A stretch of 64,000 nt of DNA from UBA9980 sp964436235. Lineage in GTDB: Bacteria; Muiribacteriota; UBA9980. A program made the translations under genes and the position numbers. The stretch covers positions 45,701-109,700 of the forward strand of contig CAYTCW010000001.1 in assembly GCA_964436235.1 (NCBI GenBank). Direction: 5' to 3'. Within the stretch, counting starts at the first letter, position 1. The number at the start of each line of letters is the position of its first letter. Below are positions 8,461-16,255 of this stretch, piece by piece. The notes below the pieces were generated by a model, which was not told where the DNA came from, did no database searches, and worked only from the letters and a program-made list of their open reading frames with translations.

Positions 8461-9921
8461 TTATACTCTCACGTTTACCGTTTTTTCATTTAAAATGAAT
8501 ACGCTTTTATTTTTATCTCCGCCTATCTGGGCGAATTCGAAAGTTTCACGGCCGTCGATATTTTTCGCGGTTTCAAAGAAATTTTTGCCGCCGCCGTTTT
8601 TTTCGCCGGTTCCGCCGTCAGGGTTATTCCGGTCTTGATATCCGCTTTGTTCGCCGCCCGAACCTCCGGCAAAGTCTCTTTCGTAATTACCGAATTCGAC
8701 GTTTACGACTTTAATGCCTTTTTCGTTGAGCATTTCTTTTAATTGTTCTACCGAAGCGTTTAAAAGTTCGGCCGACGCCGGGCTGTCAGTTTTGAATTTA
8801 GCGCTCAACTGACCGTCTTTCATGACTAATTCAAGATTAATGCGGCCGAGTTCTTCCGGGCGCATTACCATTTTAAGCGAATAAGTGCCGCCCGATGAGC
8901 TGAATTTAGATTCATTCAGATGGCTCCTTATCTGTTCGAGCATTTTAGCCTGGTCGAATTTTTGCGCAGCGCGAGCCGCGCCGTCTTTTTGCGCCGCGTT
9001 TATCCGCGTGGCCGATTCACCCGATAAACCCTGCAGAAGCTGGTTTTCTTTTTCGGACGAATTTCCGCCGTCGCTTTTGCCGCTTCCGTTTTCAGAGTTT
9101 TTGCCGCCGCCCTTTTCAAGAGCTTTTAAAACCCCGGCGCCGCCGGCGTTATTGAGTGCGCCCGAACTTTGAAGCGTAGCGATGTTTTTGGCGGGCGGCA
9201 GGGCGGGCTGCGCTTCTACTTTTATCATTTCGATATTGAAGTTAGAAAGTTTTACCTGCGGAAATTGTTTTTTTAAGATCGCTTCGATTTTATTTAAAAA
9301 ATCTTTGGCATTTATTTTACCGCCGCTTTCATTAAGCCCTTTAATCCGGATTTCAATGCCGTCAGAGTTATTCGCGCCTCCGGCTTTTACGCTTATCTTA
9401 ATATCTAATTTTTCGCCGAAAATGCCTTGAAGATACTTCTGGATCTCTTTAGCTTTTTTTTCTTCTTCGGTTTCATCGATATTTTTTTCTTCTTCGGCGG
9501 CTTCGGATTTACTTTCAACGGCCTTTGTTTTTTCGGTTGTCTTGTTTTTTTCGGCCGAGCGGACGGTTTCGGCCGCTTCGCCGCATGAATTTCGAGTTTC
9601 TTTAGTTTCCGTTTCTAAAGGCTCCTGTCCCGAATTGTCGTTGAATTTATCGAAAAACGATCCGGGGTTAACCGTAATATTGTTTTTACCGGCGCTCGTA
9701 TCGAATTTAAGCTGACTGAGCTGGAAATTGCTGAATTTATTAGATAAGAGTTCATTCGAGTCCGCCGCCATATAGGTTTTATTTTTAGACATATCTATCT
9801 GCCTGTTCAATACGTCTAAAAAACTTCGTTCGTATTTTGCCGCGGTTTCCGCCATAAAAGGTTCCGGCCGTGCCTGCTGCGTTTTAGGCGGTGAGGCTGC
9901 TGCCGTTTGGGTTAGTAACAT
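8461..9921 (-). CDS. fliK: Flagellar hook-length control protein FliK
   Basis: A 486-residue molecular ruler. The N-terminal and central parts are low-complexity (Glu/Lys- then Gly/Ser/Asn-rich), as expected of the secreted ruler. The C-terminal switch domain (Flg_hook, about residues 343-425) carries KMVMRPEELGRINLELVMKDG and SVEQLKEMLNEKGIKV. ATG 9921 is preceded by a very strong GGAGGTGAT Shine-Dalgarno. It is the first gene of the hook unit fliK-flgD-flg_new-flgE; a sigma28-like site lies about 70-95 bp upstream. Confidence 0.92.
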   Translation of the reverse strand: MLLTQTAAASPPKTQQARPEPFMAETAAKYERSFLDVLNRQIDMSKNKTYMAADSNELLSNKFSNFQLSQLKFDTSAGKNNITVNPGSFFDKFNDNSGQEPLETETKETRNSCGEAAETVRSAEKNKTTEKTKAVESKSEAAEEEKNIDETEEEKKAKEIQKYLQGIFGEKLDIKISVKAGGANNSDGIEIRIKGLNESGGKINAKDFLNKIEAILKKQFPQVKLSNFNIEMIKVEAQPALPPAKNIATLQSSGALNNAGGAGVLKALEKGGGKNSENGSGKSDGGNSSEKENQLLQGLSGESATRINAAQKDGAARAAQKFDQAKMLEQIRSHLNESKFSSSGGTYSLKMVMRPEELGRINLELVMKDGQLSAKFKTDSPASAELLNASVEQLKEMLNEKGIKVVNVEFGNYERDFAGGSGGEQSGYQDRNNPDGGTGEKNGGGKNFFETAKNIDGRETFEFAQIGGDKNKSVFILNEKTVNVRV

Positions 9922-9990
9922 AAATCACCTCCGGATATATACTAACTTTGCCAGGTATAGTTTTGCTGAAATAAACTATTCCTATGAAAT

Positions 9991-10017
9991 ATATCGGAGT
10001 TTAAATTTTATTATTTA
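9991..10017 (-). promoter_or_regulatory. Candidate sigma28 (FliA) promoter upstream of fliK
   Basis: On the minus strand TAAA (10014-10017), 15 bp, then TCCGATAT (9991-9998) matches the sigma28 pattern TAAA-N15-GCCGATAA at 10 of 12 defined bases. It lies about 70 bp before the fliK ATG. The intergenic region 9922-10287 shows no better sigma70 site. TAAA is common in AT-rich DNA, so this is a moderate call. Confidence 0.42.
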
Positions 10018-10150
10018 TGGTAATTGTTGAAAAATAAGAATCAAAAATATTATCTTGCAGGGGTCACCGGAGTGAAACGGCGAATATGCAATACTATAAG
10101 AAGAATAAAAAAAGAAGAAATTGAAATAATTAAGAAAGAAAGGAAAAAAT

Positions 10151-10193
10151 AAAAAGAGCGGCCGTTATTTAACAATGTCATTCCGCTCTTTTT
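10151..10193. terminator. Bidirectional intrinsic terminator in the 9922-10287 intergenic region
   Basis: AAAAAGAGCGG (10151-10161) and CCGCTCTTTTT (10183-10193) are perfect inverted repeats (11 bp, 21-nt loop) with T-runs on both strands. It would end the SnoaL-like transcript coming from the right. Apart from this and the sigma28-like site, the 366-bp intergenic region holds no gene I can support. Confidence 0.72.
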
Positions 10194-10287
10194 ATTTACT
10201 TTGATTTGCGGTATTATATTTTTGGGTCTATTTAATTAATCGAGTCCGCCGATTGCTAGATGGCTAAACTATAAAAATCAATGCCGG

Positions 10288-10719
10288 TTAATAAAGATCG
10301 CATGTCGGAAAGGATTCTCCAGCCTTCTGTTCGCTCGGCGGGAGCGAAATGTGCATGTGAATGAAACGCCATTGTTCGTCTTGATTTTCGAGAACGGCGC
10401 TGAGCCTGGTCAAAAATTCTTTGGCTTTGCCTTTTATTTTCGTTTTAAAATCGACTTCTGCCGCAAGCCAGGCGACCTGGCCTAAAACTGAAACTGTTTC
10501 CCATTTCTGGCTTACATGGACTTTTTCGGATTGAATAAAATCGCGTTCAAATTGGTTTTTTAACTTGTCGAGTCCGAGACATTTTTCGTCGCTGCCCGTC
10601 CCGATAAAAACTACTCCCGGCTTATTGGAAAATAAATTTATAATGCCGTTGACGTCTTTTTTTTCGTAGGCTTTCATAAAATGATCCAGAGCGCTTTTAA
10701 CTTTTGTTTCAGGTTTCAT
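10288..10719 (-). CDS. SnoaL/DUF4440-like (NTF2-fold) protein
   Basis: A 143-residue soluble protein with the NTF2-like pattern: an N-terminal helix (SALDHFMKAYEKKDVNGIINLF), a strand with a Gly (GVVFIGTGSDE), and alternating strands (AWLAAEVDFK, QWRFIHMHIS). Such domains often act as small-molecule enzymes or bind partners; no catalytic identity can be assigned. I chose ATG 10719, preceded by AAGGGGA; a longer frame to 10764 lacks a ribosome site. It appears monocistronic, with the terminator at 10151-10193 downstream. Confidence 0.7.
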   Translation of the reverse strand: MKPETKVKSALDHFMKAYEKKDVNGIINLFSNKPGVVFIGTGSDEKCLGLDKLKNQFERDFIQSEKVHVSQKWETVSVLGQVAWLAAEVDFKTKIKGKAKEFLTRLSAVLENQDEQWRFIHMHISLPPSEQKAGESFPTCDLY

Positions 10720-10837
10720 AACTTCATTCCCCTTTAGATTAAAGTAGTACGGATATTCTAACATATCCGTCTAAATTTTTCAATAACAATTTGATATAAT
10801 AACAGCTTTGAATACCCTTTTTTTAAAGATTATTATT

Positions 10838-12265
10838 TTAAGCTATCGATTGATCTTCTTTGCCCGGTGATGCTTCCGTTTCATCGTCGGTTTTTATTTC
10901 GTTTTCGCTTTCGCTTAAATTCAGCGTGAGCATATTTTTTTCTTTTAGGTCGTTATAAACGGATTCACTAAGTCCGATGTCGTTTAATTTTAATATGAGC
11001 TCGGATTCGCTTATCTGCGGGTTCTGGTTAATTAAGGCCGTAACTTTCGGCAGGGCCGCGGCTAATCTTTTTTCTTCGAGGTCTTTCTTTTTATCGGACG
11101 CCTTTGAAAGCGTAGCGTTGATACGGGATATCTGAGATTCTATGCGGTCTTTTTCGCTCTGAGTGGGATAGGTGCCGTCGGATTTTTTTGAATTCATTTT
11201 ATTGTAAAGTCCCTGGCGGTCTTTAGTTCCGCTGCGGTATATTTCGGTGATATAGTTAAGGGCGCTGTCGTAATCGTCGAGACGCACGTAAAGATTTTCA
11301 ATTAAATCGACCGCGTTCAGGCGTTTTTCCGGAGTGTCGAAGAAGTCTTCGTTGGTGTAGGATAGAGTGTAATTTTTTACGGCGAGGGCGAGAGCGGCTT
11401 TTTCATTTAGCGGCAGGTCGGGCCAGTGAGGCATAAGCGACATTAAAAAATCGTTAAATGAAGGAAAGTTATAGTAGGGATGGTTTCCGGCGGCGGACGA
11501 ATCGCCGCTGAGCTTGCCCTGTTGATCTAAAACGGCCGTGGTTTTAATCTTACCGAGGCTCGCCGGAATATTTTTAATGCCGGATAAAAAACCGGATATA
11601 TTGGCGTAATAAGGGTTATTCATCGGAACCTCGCCGCCGTAAATTTCAAGAAGCCTGTTTTTAATGATCGAGAGCAGTTTAGTTACGCTGCCTTCTAATT
11701 TTGTGTAATTAGCGTCTATTTCATCGAAATTTTTAAACATCTGTTTAAGCCTGATCGATTCAAGGGCTGAGTCCGCCGCGCCGTATTTTTCGCGGTAAAG
11801 CCATGCGATTCTAAGGTATATGCGCGCAAGTTTGAAATAACTTTTATCTTCCGGACGCGTGGGTATTTCGTTGATAAATGCCGCCGTCAGATATAAATTG
11901 ACGGTAGTTTCAAAGGACGGAATATTTATATCGGTGTATCTTAAAATTTCGGACATGAACGGTATTGCTAAAATTTCGGCGGGCTTGTAAAGTTTTCGCA
12001 TAGCAAGTATTTTTGAGTCGGTTTTTTTCTCGAAATTTTCGCTGAAATCGGTAAAAAAACATTTCGGGCAGCGCCACATGGAATAATGCAGCGGATTGAT
12101 CGAGCTGAATTCAGGATCGGTCCATTTGTAAGATTTAGGATGCTGGTCGGTTTCTTTATCTAAGACGGCGTAAAGCCCCGCCTTAAATTTGTAGGAAGGA
12201 AACTGGCCGGCGCATATCGGGCACGTAACGGTTACCGTTATAAACGGCGTTTTTTTCTGTTCCAT
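10838..12265 (-). CDS. DUF2225 protein with zinc ribbon and helical repeats
   Basis: A 475-residue protein. The N-terminus holds two Cys pairs (C15-P-I-C18 and C66-P-K-C69, CPKCFFTDF), the mark of DUF2225 and probably a zinc site. The rest is alpha-helical with TPR-like segments (KLARIYLRIAWLYREKYGAA, ALNYITEIYRSG), a coiled-coil (about 375-400) and an acidic tail. DUF2225 function is unknown. It lies just upstream (in transcription) of the SnoaL-like gene, with 118 bp between, and about 70 bp after the phospholipase-like gene on the same strand. Confidence 0.8.
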   Translation of the reverse strand: MEQKKTPFITVTVTCPICAGQFPSYKFKAGLYAVLDKETDQHPKSYKWTDPEFSSINPLHYSMWRCPKCFFTDFSENFEKKTDSKILAMRKLYKPAEILAIPFMSEILRYTDINIPSFETTVNLYLTAAFINEIPTRPEDKSYFKLARIYLRIAWLYREKYGAADSALESIRLKQMFKNFDEIDANYTKLEGSVTKLLSIIKNRLLEIYGGEVPMNNPYYANISGFLSGIKNIPASLGKIKTTAVLDQQGKLSGDSSAAGNHPYYNFPSFNDFLMSLMPHWPDLPLNEKAALALAVKNYTLSYTNEDFFDTPEKRLNAVDLIENLYVRLDDYDSALNYITEIYRSGTKDRQGLYNKMNSKKSDGTYPTQSEKDRIESQISRINATLSKASDKKKDLEEKRLAAALPKVTALINQNPQISESELILKLNDIGLSESVYNDLKEKNMLTLNLSESENEIKTDDETEASPGKEDQSIA

Positions 12266-12334
12266 ATTTACCTCTATTTATTTTTTAATGGAATACGGCG
12301 GTTTAATTAAGCGGATTCGCAGCGGCTGACGGTT

Positions 12335-14308
12335 TCAGTCGCGGGCGTCCGCGCCTGAATTGTAATATAATTTTTCGTAATTCGTCTTATGGCGTATATA
12401 ATTTTTAAGCAGTTTATCGAGTTCGGCGCGCACGCCTTCGCCGCTGATTTCATTTATATCGCAGGCGTTTAAGGTTTCGATATATTTTTTATAGGAGTTT
12501 TGCATTAATTTGAGCGCGTTATTTATATCGGTTGTGACGCCGGCCGGGTTGCCCGCCGCGCCTTTATTTTCGAGGTATGAAGCGTATGCGTGGTTATTTT
12601 GGAGGTCTTCGGGTGAAAAGATTACAGGCGCGCCCGCCGCGTTATCTTTGGCGGTTCCATTAAAACCGGCTATGATTTTATTTATGTCTGCGTTATTTAA
12701 AGAGGCGTGGAGTATATGTTGTTTTTCGTATAAAGTTTTAAGCGGATTAAGCAGTTTATAAGAAATGCCGCGGCCCGCCGCGATTTTTTGAGCTTTAAGA
12801 TTTTTATCGATAAAGGCTGCGGCTTTTAAATCGAGCGCCCGTGAAAGTTTGACGCTGCCTGAGGCCGCGGCTTGACTTTTGCCCTTAATATAGCTTTTAA
12901 CGATTCCGGCGTTTGTAAACGCGGCGTCGCATGCGGCCTTTTTTGATATGTAGTCGAGCGGTTTTAATTTTGAAGATAGATACGCTTCACGGTAAGCTGA
13001 AAGTCTTTTATTTTCGGCATCGCGGAAGGCGCCAGCAGCCGGACCCGAAAGTCCGGCGTCTTTAATTTCGGTTTCGTTTTTTTCTTTTTGATAATCGACG
13101 AATGCGTCGATATATTCGCATTTTTCTTTAGAGTCCGTTCCCGGGATAAATGAATACCAGCGGGGTTCTTTGAGTTTTTTATAGGCGGTTTTATATTTTT
13201 TGAATTTTTCGCTTTCTTTATTTGCGGCGGCCGCGACGCCGTCGGTATAATCGATTATCTGCTCGTAAGTGAGGCCTTTTTTAAGAAGAAGAGCCGAGAG
13301 GAAGCGGCCCATAGCCTTAGTGGAGGCTGATTTTGATTCGAAAAATTTCGAGACCAAACTTACGATTCCCGCCGAGCTTAATTTGGAGGTTCTTATAAAT
13401 TCGGTGTCCCTGGCTATAAGCGATGTAAATTGCATCGCGGCGTAAGTTATGTCGTTGATCTGCCTGTTGATAAAAATTTTAAGGCCGCCGCTTGAAATTT
13501 GAGAATAATCGCCGTTCGAAATTTTTTCTTCGACCGCCGCCGCTGCGTCGTAAAAGCCTCCGCAGCCATTGATTCCGAGATAATAATCGGAGTAAAATGA
13601 ACGCGCCTGCTCGAAGAGTTCGGGGTTTTCGTCGATCAATATATCGAATATGGCTTTCTGTATGGTAATACCGGCTTTAAACGCGGTCTCTTTTTTCATG
13701 AATTCAGAGCGGCTTAGCTGCATCGGGGCGTTTTCGCCATTTATAGCGTTGTATTCGCCGAGCGCCGCTTCGATAAGAGAGAAATCGACGTCCGCAACGA
13801 ATTTGCCGAATTTTGAGTTGTAACCGTAAAAATAATCGTAGTAGCAGAGCATATCCATGAAAAGGTAGGCCGTATAATGGTCAAGTTCGGTTTTTACGCT
13901 GAAGGTTTTTTTCGTGTTGGCGTAGCTTTCGGAAGTGTGGGCTATCTTATCGGCGGCTATATGTGAAAGAAAGCCGTAAATGTTAGATATCATGAGGCGG
14001 CCGCTCTTCTTATCGAGTTTGGATAAAAGCGCCACTGAGGCTTTTTGAAAATTTTCGCCGTGGAATACCGAGTAAAATTTATCTTTAGATGCCGGGCTTA
14101 TAAAATTAGTAGTGATATCGGGCAGCGATGAGCTGTAAACGGCTTCGGGCATAAGGGCCGGGTATTTTGAAAGCGCTTCGGCGCTGATTGCGGCGTGGGT
14201 ATAAGTTGACCAGGCGAAAGCGGGCCGTTTTAAAGCGCCGTGAGCCGAAAGCAAAAACGATATTGAAAATATTATGAGCATTAAGTGTTTTAAATTTTTA
14301 TTTTTCAT
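12335..14308 (-). CDS. Secreted zinc-dependent phospholipase C-like protein
   Basis: A 657-residue exported protein with a signal peptide (hydrophobic core about 9-22). Cleavage after PAFA (residue 32) would expose Trp33 as the mature N-terminus; in zinc phospholipase C (PF00882) the amino-terminal Trp is itself a zinc ligand. Downstream are H38 (YTHAAIS), LPD, VFHGENF, FLSHIAADKIAH and ELDHYTAYLFMD, matching the His/Asp ligand pattern. The C-terminal two thirds are helical and unassigned. I chose ATG 14308; the in-frame TTG at 14323 would lie inside the promoter. There is no Shine-Dalgarno, and promoter geometry predicts a leaderless mRNA. Confidence 0.8.
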   Translation of the reverse strand: MKNKNLKHLMLIIFSISFLLSAHGALKRPAFAWSTYTHAAISAEALSKYPALMPEAVYSSSLPDITTNFISPASKDKFYSVFHGENFQKASVALLSKLDKKSGRLMISNIYGFLSHIAADKIAHTSESYANTKKTFSVKTELDHYTAYLFMDMLCYYDYFYGYNSKFGKFVADVDFSLIEAALGEYNAINGENAPMQLSRSEFMKKETAFKAGITIQKAIFDILIDENPELFEQARSFYSDYYLGINGCGGFYDAAAAVEEKISNGDYSQISSGGLKIFINRQINDITYAAMQFTSLIARDTEFIRTSKLSSAGIVSLVSKFFESKSASTKAMGRFLSALLLKKGLTYEQIIDYTDGVAAAANKESEKFKKYKTAYKKLKEPRWYSFIPGTDSKEKCEYIDAFVDYQKEKNETEIKDAGLSGPAAGAFRDAENKRLSAYREAYLSSKLKPLDYISKKAACDAAFTNAGIVKSYIKGKSQAAASGSVKLSRALDLKAAAFIDKNLKAQKIAAGRGISYKLLNPLKTLYEKQHILHASLNNADINKIIAGFNGTAKDNAAGAPVIFSPEDLQNNHAYASYLENKGAAGNPAGVTTDINNALKLMQNSYKKYIETLNACDINEISGEGVRAELDKLLKNYIRHKTNYEKLYYNSGADARD

Positions 14309-14314
14309 GTTATA

Positions 14315-14343
14315 ATTATACAAAATAGAACGGGTGTTGTCAA
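14315..14343 (-). promoter_or_regulatory. Consensus sigma70 promoter giving a predicted leaderless mRNA
   Basis: TTGACA (14338-14343), 17 bp, then TATAAT (14315-14320) on the minus strand: a perfect consensus promoter. Only six bases (TATAAC) separate the -10 box from the ATG at 14308, so the expected +1 is the A of the start codon. Confidence 0.85.
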
Positions 14344-14371
14344 AATTATTTTTTGTTTTAACCCGAATCGT

Positions 14372-15361
14372 ATGCGTTCAATAATAAAATTTGAGGTGAT
14401 GACAGTTAAAATCGATCAAACGGTTAAAAATACTCTTAATAATATTTTCGCAAGTATTTTCAAAAATATCGCTGAAAAGAAAGTTTTAGTACCGTTAATT
14501 TCTATTATTACGGTTTTTGCGTTCGTTTTTTTTAGCGCCGCATTTTTTTCTACGGTTTCAGCTCAGAATGTTCTGCCGTCTGAAGAGCAAACCGGCCGGG
14601 GCAAAGAAAAACCCCCGAATAAATACTCGTGGCTTCAAACTTACGAAGTAAAAAATTCGATCGCCGAAAGAATTTCTCCGCCGGAAGGTTTTGTGCGCTC
14701 TGCCTCGCCCGCGGGCGGTTTTGAAGACTGGCTTCGCGGGCTGCCGCTTAAAAATGGCAGGCCGCCGGTTTATCTTTATAATAAAAAATTAAAAAATAAT
14801 CAGGGCGCGCATTTCGCGGTAGTAGATATCGATTGCGGCACGCGCGATTTGCAGCAGTGCGCCGACGCGGTGATGCGGCTTTGCGCTGAATATTTTTTTT
14901 CTAAGGGCGATATCGAATCCATTAAATTCGATACGGGCAGCGCGAAGGCGGTTTCGTTCAAAGGCTGGCTCAAAAGGAACGCCGGCGCAAAAAGCGTTTC
15001 AAAATCGTCCGATTACAACAATTTTGGCAAATATATGACGCATATATTCGCCTATGCGGGCACTCACTCGCTTGCCGGCTCGCTGAAGAAAGTCAGCAAC
15101 CCGGCCGATATTAAAACAGGCGATATTTTCATTAAGGGAGGCTTTCCCGGTCATGCCGTACTCGTTGTCGATGTCGCGGTAAATAAAAAAAGCGGCCGCA
15201 AAGTTTTTTTGCTGCTTCAAAGTTATATGCCGGCTCAGGACATGCATATTTTAATCAATCCGAACGATAAAAATTTAAGCCCCTGGTATCATTCCGATTT
15301 CGGAGATACGCTCGAAACGCCTGAATGGAATTTTACGCGCGGACAACTTATGAGGTTTTAA
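14372..15361 (+). CDS. DUF4846 family exported protein
   Basis: A 329-residue protein with a long basic N-region, one membrane segment (about 38-60, ending SAAFFSTVSA) and a DUF4846 domain. Hallmarks are PPEGFVRSASPAGGFEDWL with LPL, GHAVLVVDVA, LLLQSYMPAQDMHI and TPEWNF. Function is unknown; the domain is usually periplasmic or lipid-anchored. Two starts are possible: ATG 14372 (no ribosome site) or ATG 14399 (GAGGTG very close). It is divergent from the phospholipase-like gene and two bases before the tRNA deaminase start, so the two are probably cotranscribed. Confidence 0.82.
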   Translation: MRSIIKFEVMTVKIDQTVKNTLNNIFASIFKNIAEKKVLVPLISIITVFAFVFFSAAFFSTVSAQNVLPSEEQTGRGKEKPPNKYSWLQTYEVKNSIAERISPPEGFVRSASPAGGFEDWLRGLPLKNGRPPVYLYNKKLKNNQGAHFAVVDIDCGTRDLQQCADAVMRLCAEYFFSKGDIESIKFDTGSAKAVSFKGWLKRNAGAKSVSKSSDYNNFGKYMTHIFAYAGTHSLAGSLKKVSNPADIKTGDIFIKGGFPGHAVLVVDVAVNKKSGRKVFLLLQSYMPAQDMHILINPNDKNLSPWYHSDFGDTLETPEWNFTRGQLMRF

Positions 15362-15363
15362 AT

Positions 15364-15858
15364 ATGAGCGTTATCGACTTTTCTAAGTTAAACCCGGACG
15401 AAGCCTCGCGCCGCGAATTTTATATGCGTGAGGCGTTGAAAGAAGCGCTGCTATGCTTGCAAACCGGCGACGTGCCGATCGGCGCGGTCGCCGTTTACGA
15501 TGATAAAATCATAGGCCGCGGCAGGAATTGCCGCGAAAAAAAACGCTCGCCTTTATGGCACGCTGAAATGGAGGCGTGCGAGGCTGCCGCGGCTTTTCTC
15601 GGCTGCTGGAACCTCGCCGGAGTCTGTCTATATGTCACCAAAGAACCATGCGTTATGTGCGCCGGTCTTATAGTTCAAGCGCGAATAACCGAATGCGTAT
15701 TTGCGGTACGCGATACCAAAGGCGGCGGCTGCGGCGGAAATATGCAGATTGCTTCGAATCCCGCGCTAAATCATCGTGCCCGTCTTATCTGCGGGGTTTT
15801 AGAAGCGGAATGCCTCGAGCCGATACGGAGTTTTTTTCAAAATAAACGCAAAAAATAA
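15364..15858 (+). CDS. tadA: tRNA-specific adenosine deaminase
   Basis: A 164-residue deaminase that converts the wobble adenosine of tRNA-Arg(ACG) to inosine. The zinc/catalytic motifs HAE (WHAEMEA) and PCxxC (EPCVMCAG) are intact, and length is normal. I chose ATG 15364, which follows the DUF4846 stop by two bases and has GAGG nine bases upstream; the frame extends further upstream inside that gene. Its substrate tRNA-Arg(ACG) lies 245 bp downstream. The consensus tRNA promoter starts on the base after its stop codon. Confidence 0.95.
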   Translation: MSVIDFSKLNPDEASRREFYMREALKEALLCLQTGDVPIGAVAVYDDKIIGRGRNCREKKRSPLWHAEMEACEAAAAFLGCWNLAGVCLYVTKEPCVMCAGLIVQARITECVFAVRDTKGGGCGGNMQIASNPALNHRARLICGVLEAECLEPIRSFFQNKRKK

Positions 15859-15887
15859 TTGACATCACCGTTAAATTGTGGTATAAT
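15859..15887 (+). promoter_or_regulatory. Consensus sigma70 promoter for the tRNA cluster
   Basis: TTGACA (15859-15864), 17 bp, TATAAT (15882-15887). The expected +1 near 15894 leaves about seven bases before tRNA-Ser(TGA). The -35 box abuts the tadA stop codon. Confidence 0.9.
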
Positions 15888-15900
15888 ACTTATGTTATGT

Positions 15901-15982
15901 GGAGGAATCGCCTAATGGTATGGCAGCAGACTTGAAATCTGCCGCGGGCAACCGTGTGAGAGTTCGAATCCCTCTTCCTCCG
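15901..15982 (+). tRNA. tRNA-Ser (anticodon TGA)
   Basis: Type II tRNA with acceptor GGAGGAA/TTCCTCC, D-stem GCC/GGC, anticodon loop CTTGAAA (anticodon TGA), variable arm CGCGGGCAACCGTG, T-loop TTCGAAT and discriminator G. No CCA is encoded. The T-stem (GAGAG/CCCTC) has one A.C mismatch. Confidence 0.93.
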
Positions 15983-15991
15983 CTTTTACAT

Positions 15992-16079
15992 GGAGAGATG
16001 GCCGAGGGGCCGAAGGCGCGCGCCTGCTAAGTGCGTATACGCCAAAAGCGTATCGAGGGTTCGAATCCCTCTCTCTTCG
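15992..16079 (+). tRNA. tRNA-Ser (anticodon GCT)
   Basis: Type II tRNA with acceptor GGAGAGA/TCTCTTC (one G.U), anticodon stem CGCGC/GTGCG and loop CTGCTAA (anticodon GCT), a long variable arm including TACGCCAAAAGCGTA, T-arm GAGGG-TTCGAAT-CCCTC and discriminator G. No CCA is encoded. Confidence 0.94.
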
Positions 16080-16103
16080 TTTAATAATCGTATATTAAAT
16101 TAT

Positions 16104-16176
16104 GTGCCTGTAGCTCAATGGATAGAGCGTCGGACTACGGATCCGCAGGTTGGTGGTTCAACTCCACTCAGGCACA
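16104..16176 (+). tRNA. tRNA-Arg (anticodon ACG)
   Basis: Cloverleaf with acceptor GTGCCTG/CAGGCAC, D-loop CTCAATGGATAGAG, anticodon arm CGGAC-TACGGA-TCCG (anticodon ACG), T-arm GGTGG-TTCAACT-CCACT and discriminator A. It is the substrate of the wobble deaminase encoded just upstream. Confidence 0.95.
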
Positions 16177-16190
16177 TTTCAATAACCTTT

Positions 16191-16219
16191 AAAAGGGCGT
16201 ATTTATAATGCGCCCTTTT
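16191..16219 (+). terminator. Intrinsic terminator of the tRNA cluster
   Basis: AAAAGGGCG (16191-16199) pairs perfectly with CGCCCTTTT (16211-16219) around an 11-nt loop and runs into TATATT. The ATG at 16208 lies inside this hairpin, which argues that the adenylate cyclase starts downstream. Confidence 0.8.
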
Positions 16220-16255
16220 ATATTATGGTCGGAGTTTTATAAAGGCGGCATATAT

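Noticed and set aside
16208..16255. ATG at 16208 as start of the adenylate cyclase
   Set aside because: It lies within the tRNA terminator hairpin; TTG 16256 has AAAGGCGG at good spacing and precedes the membrane helix.
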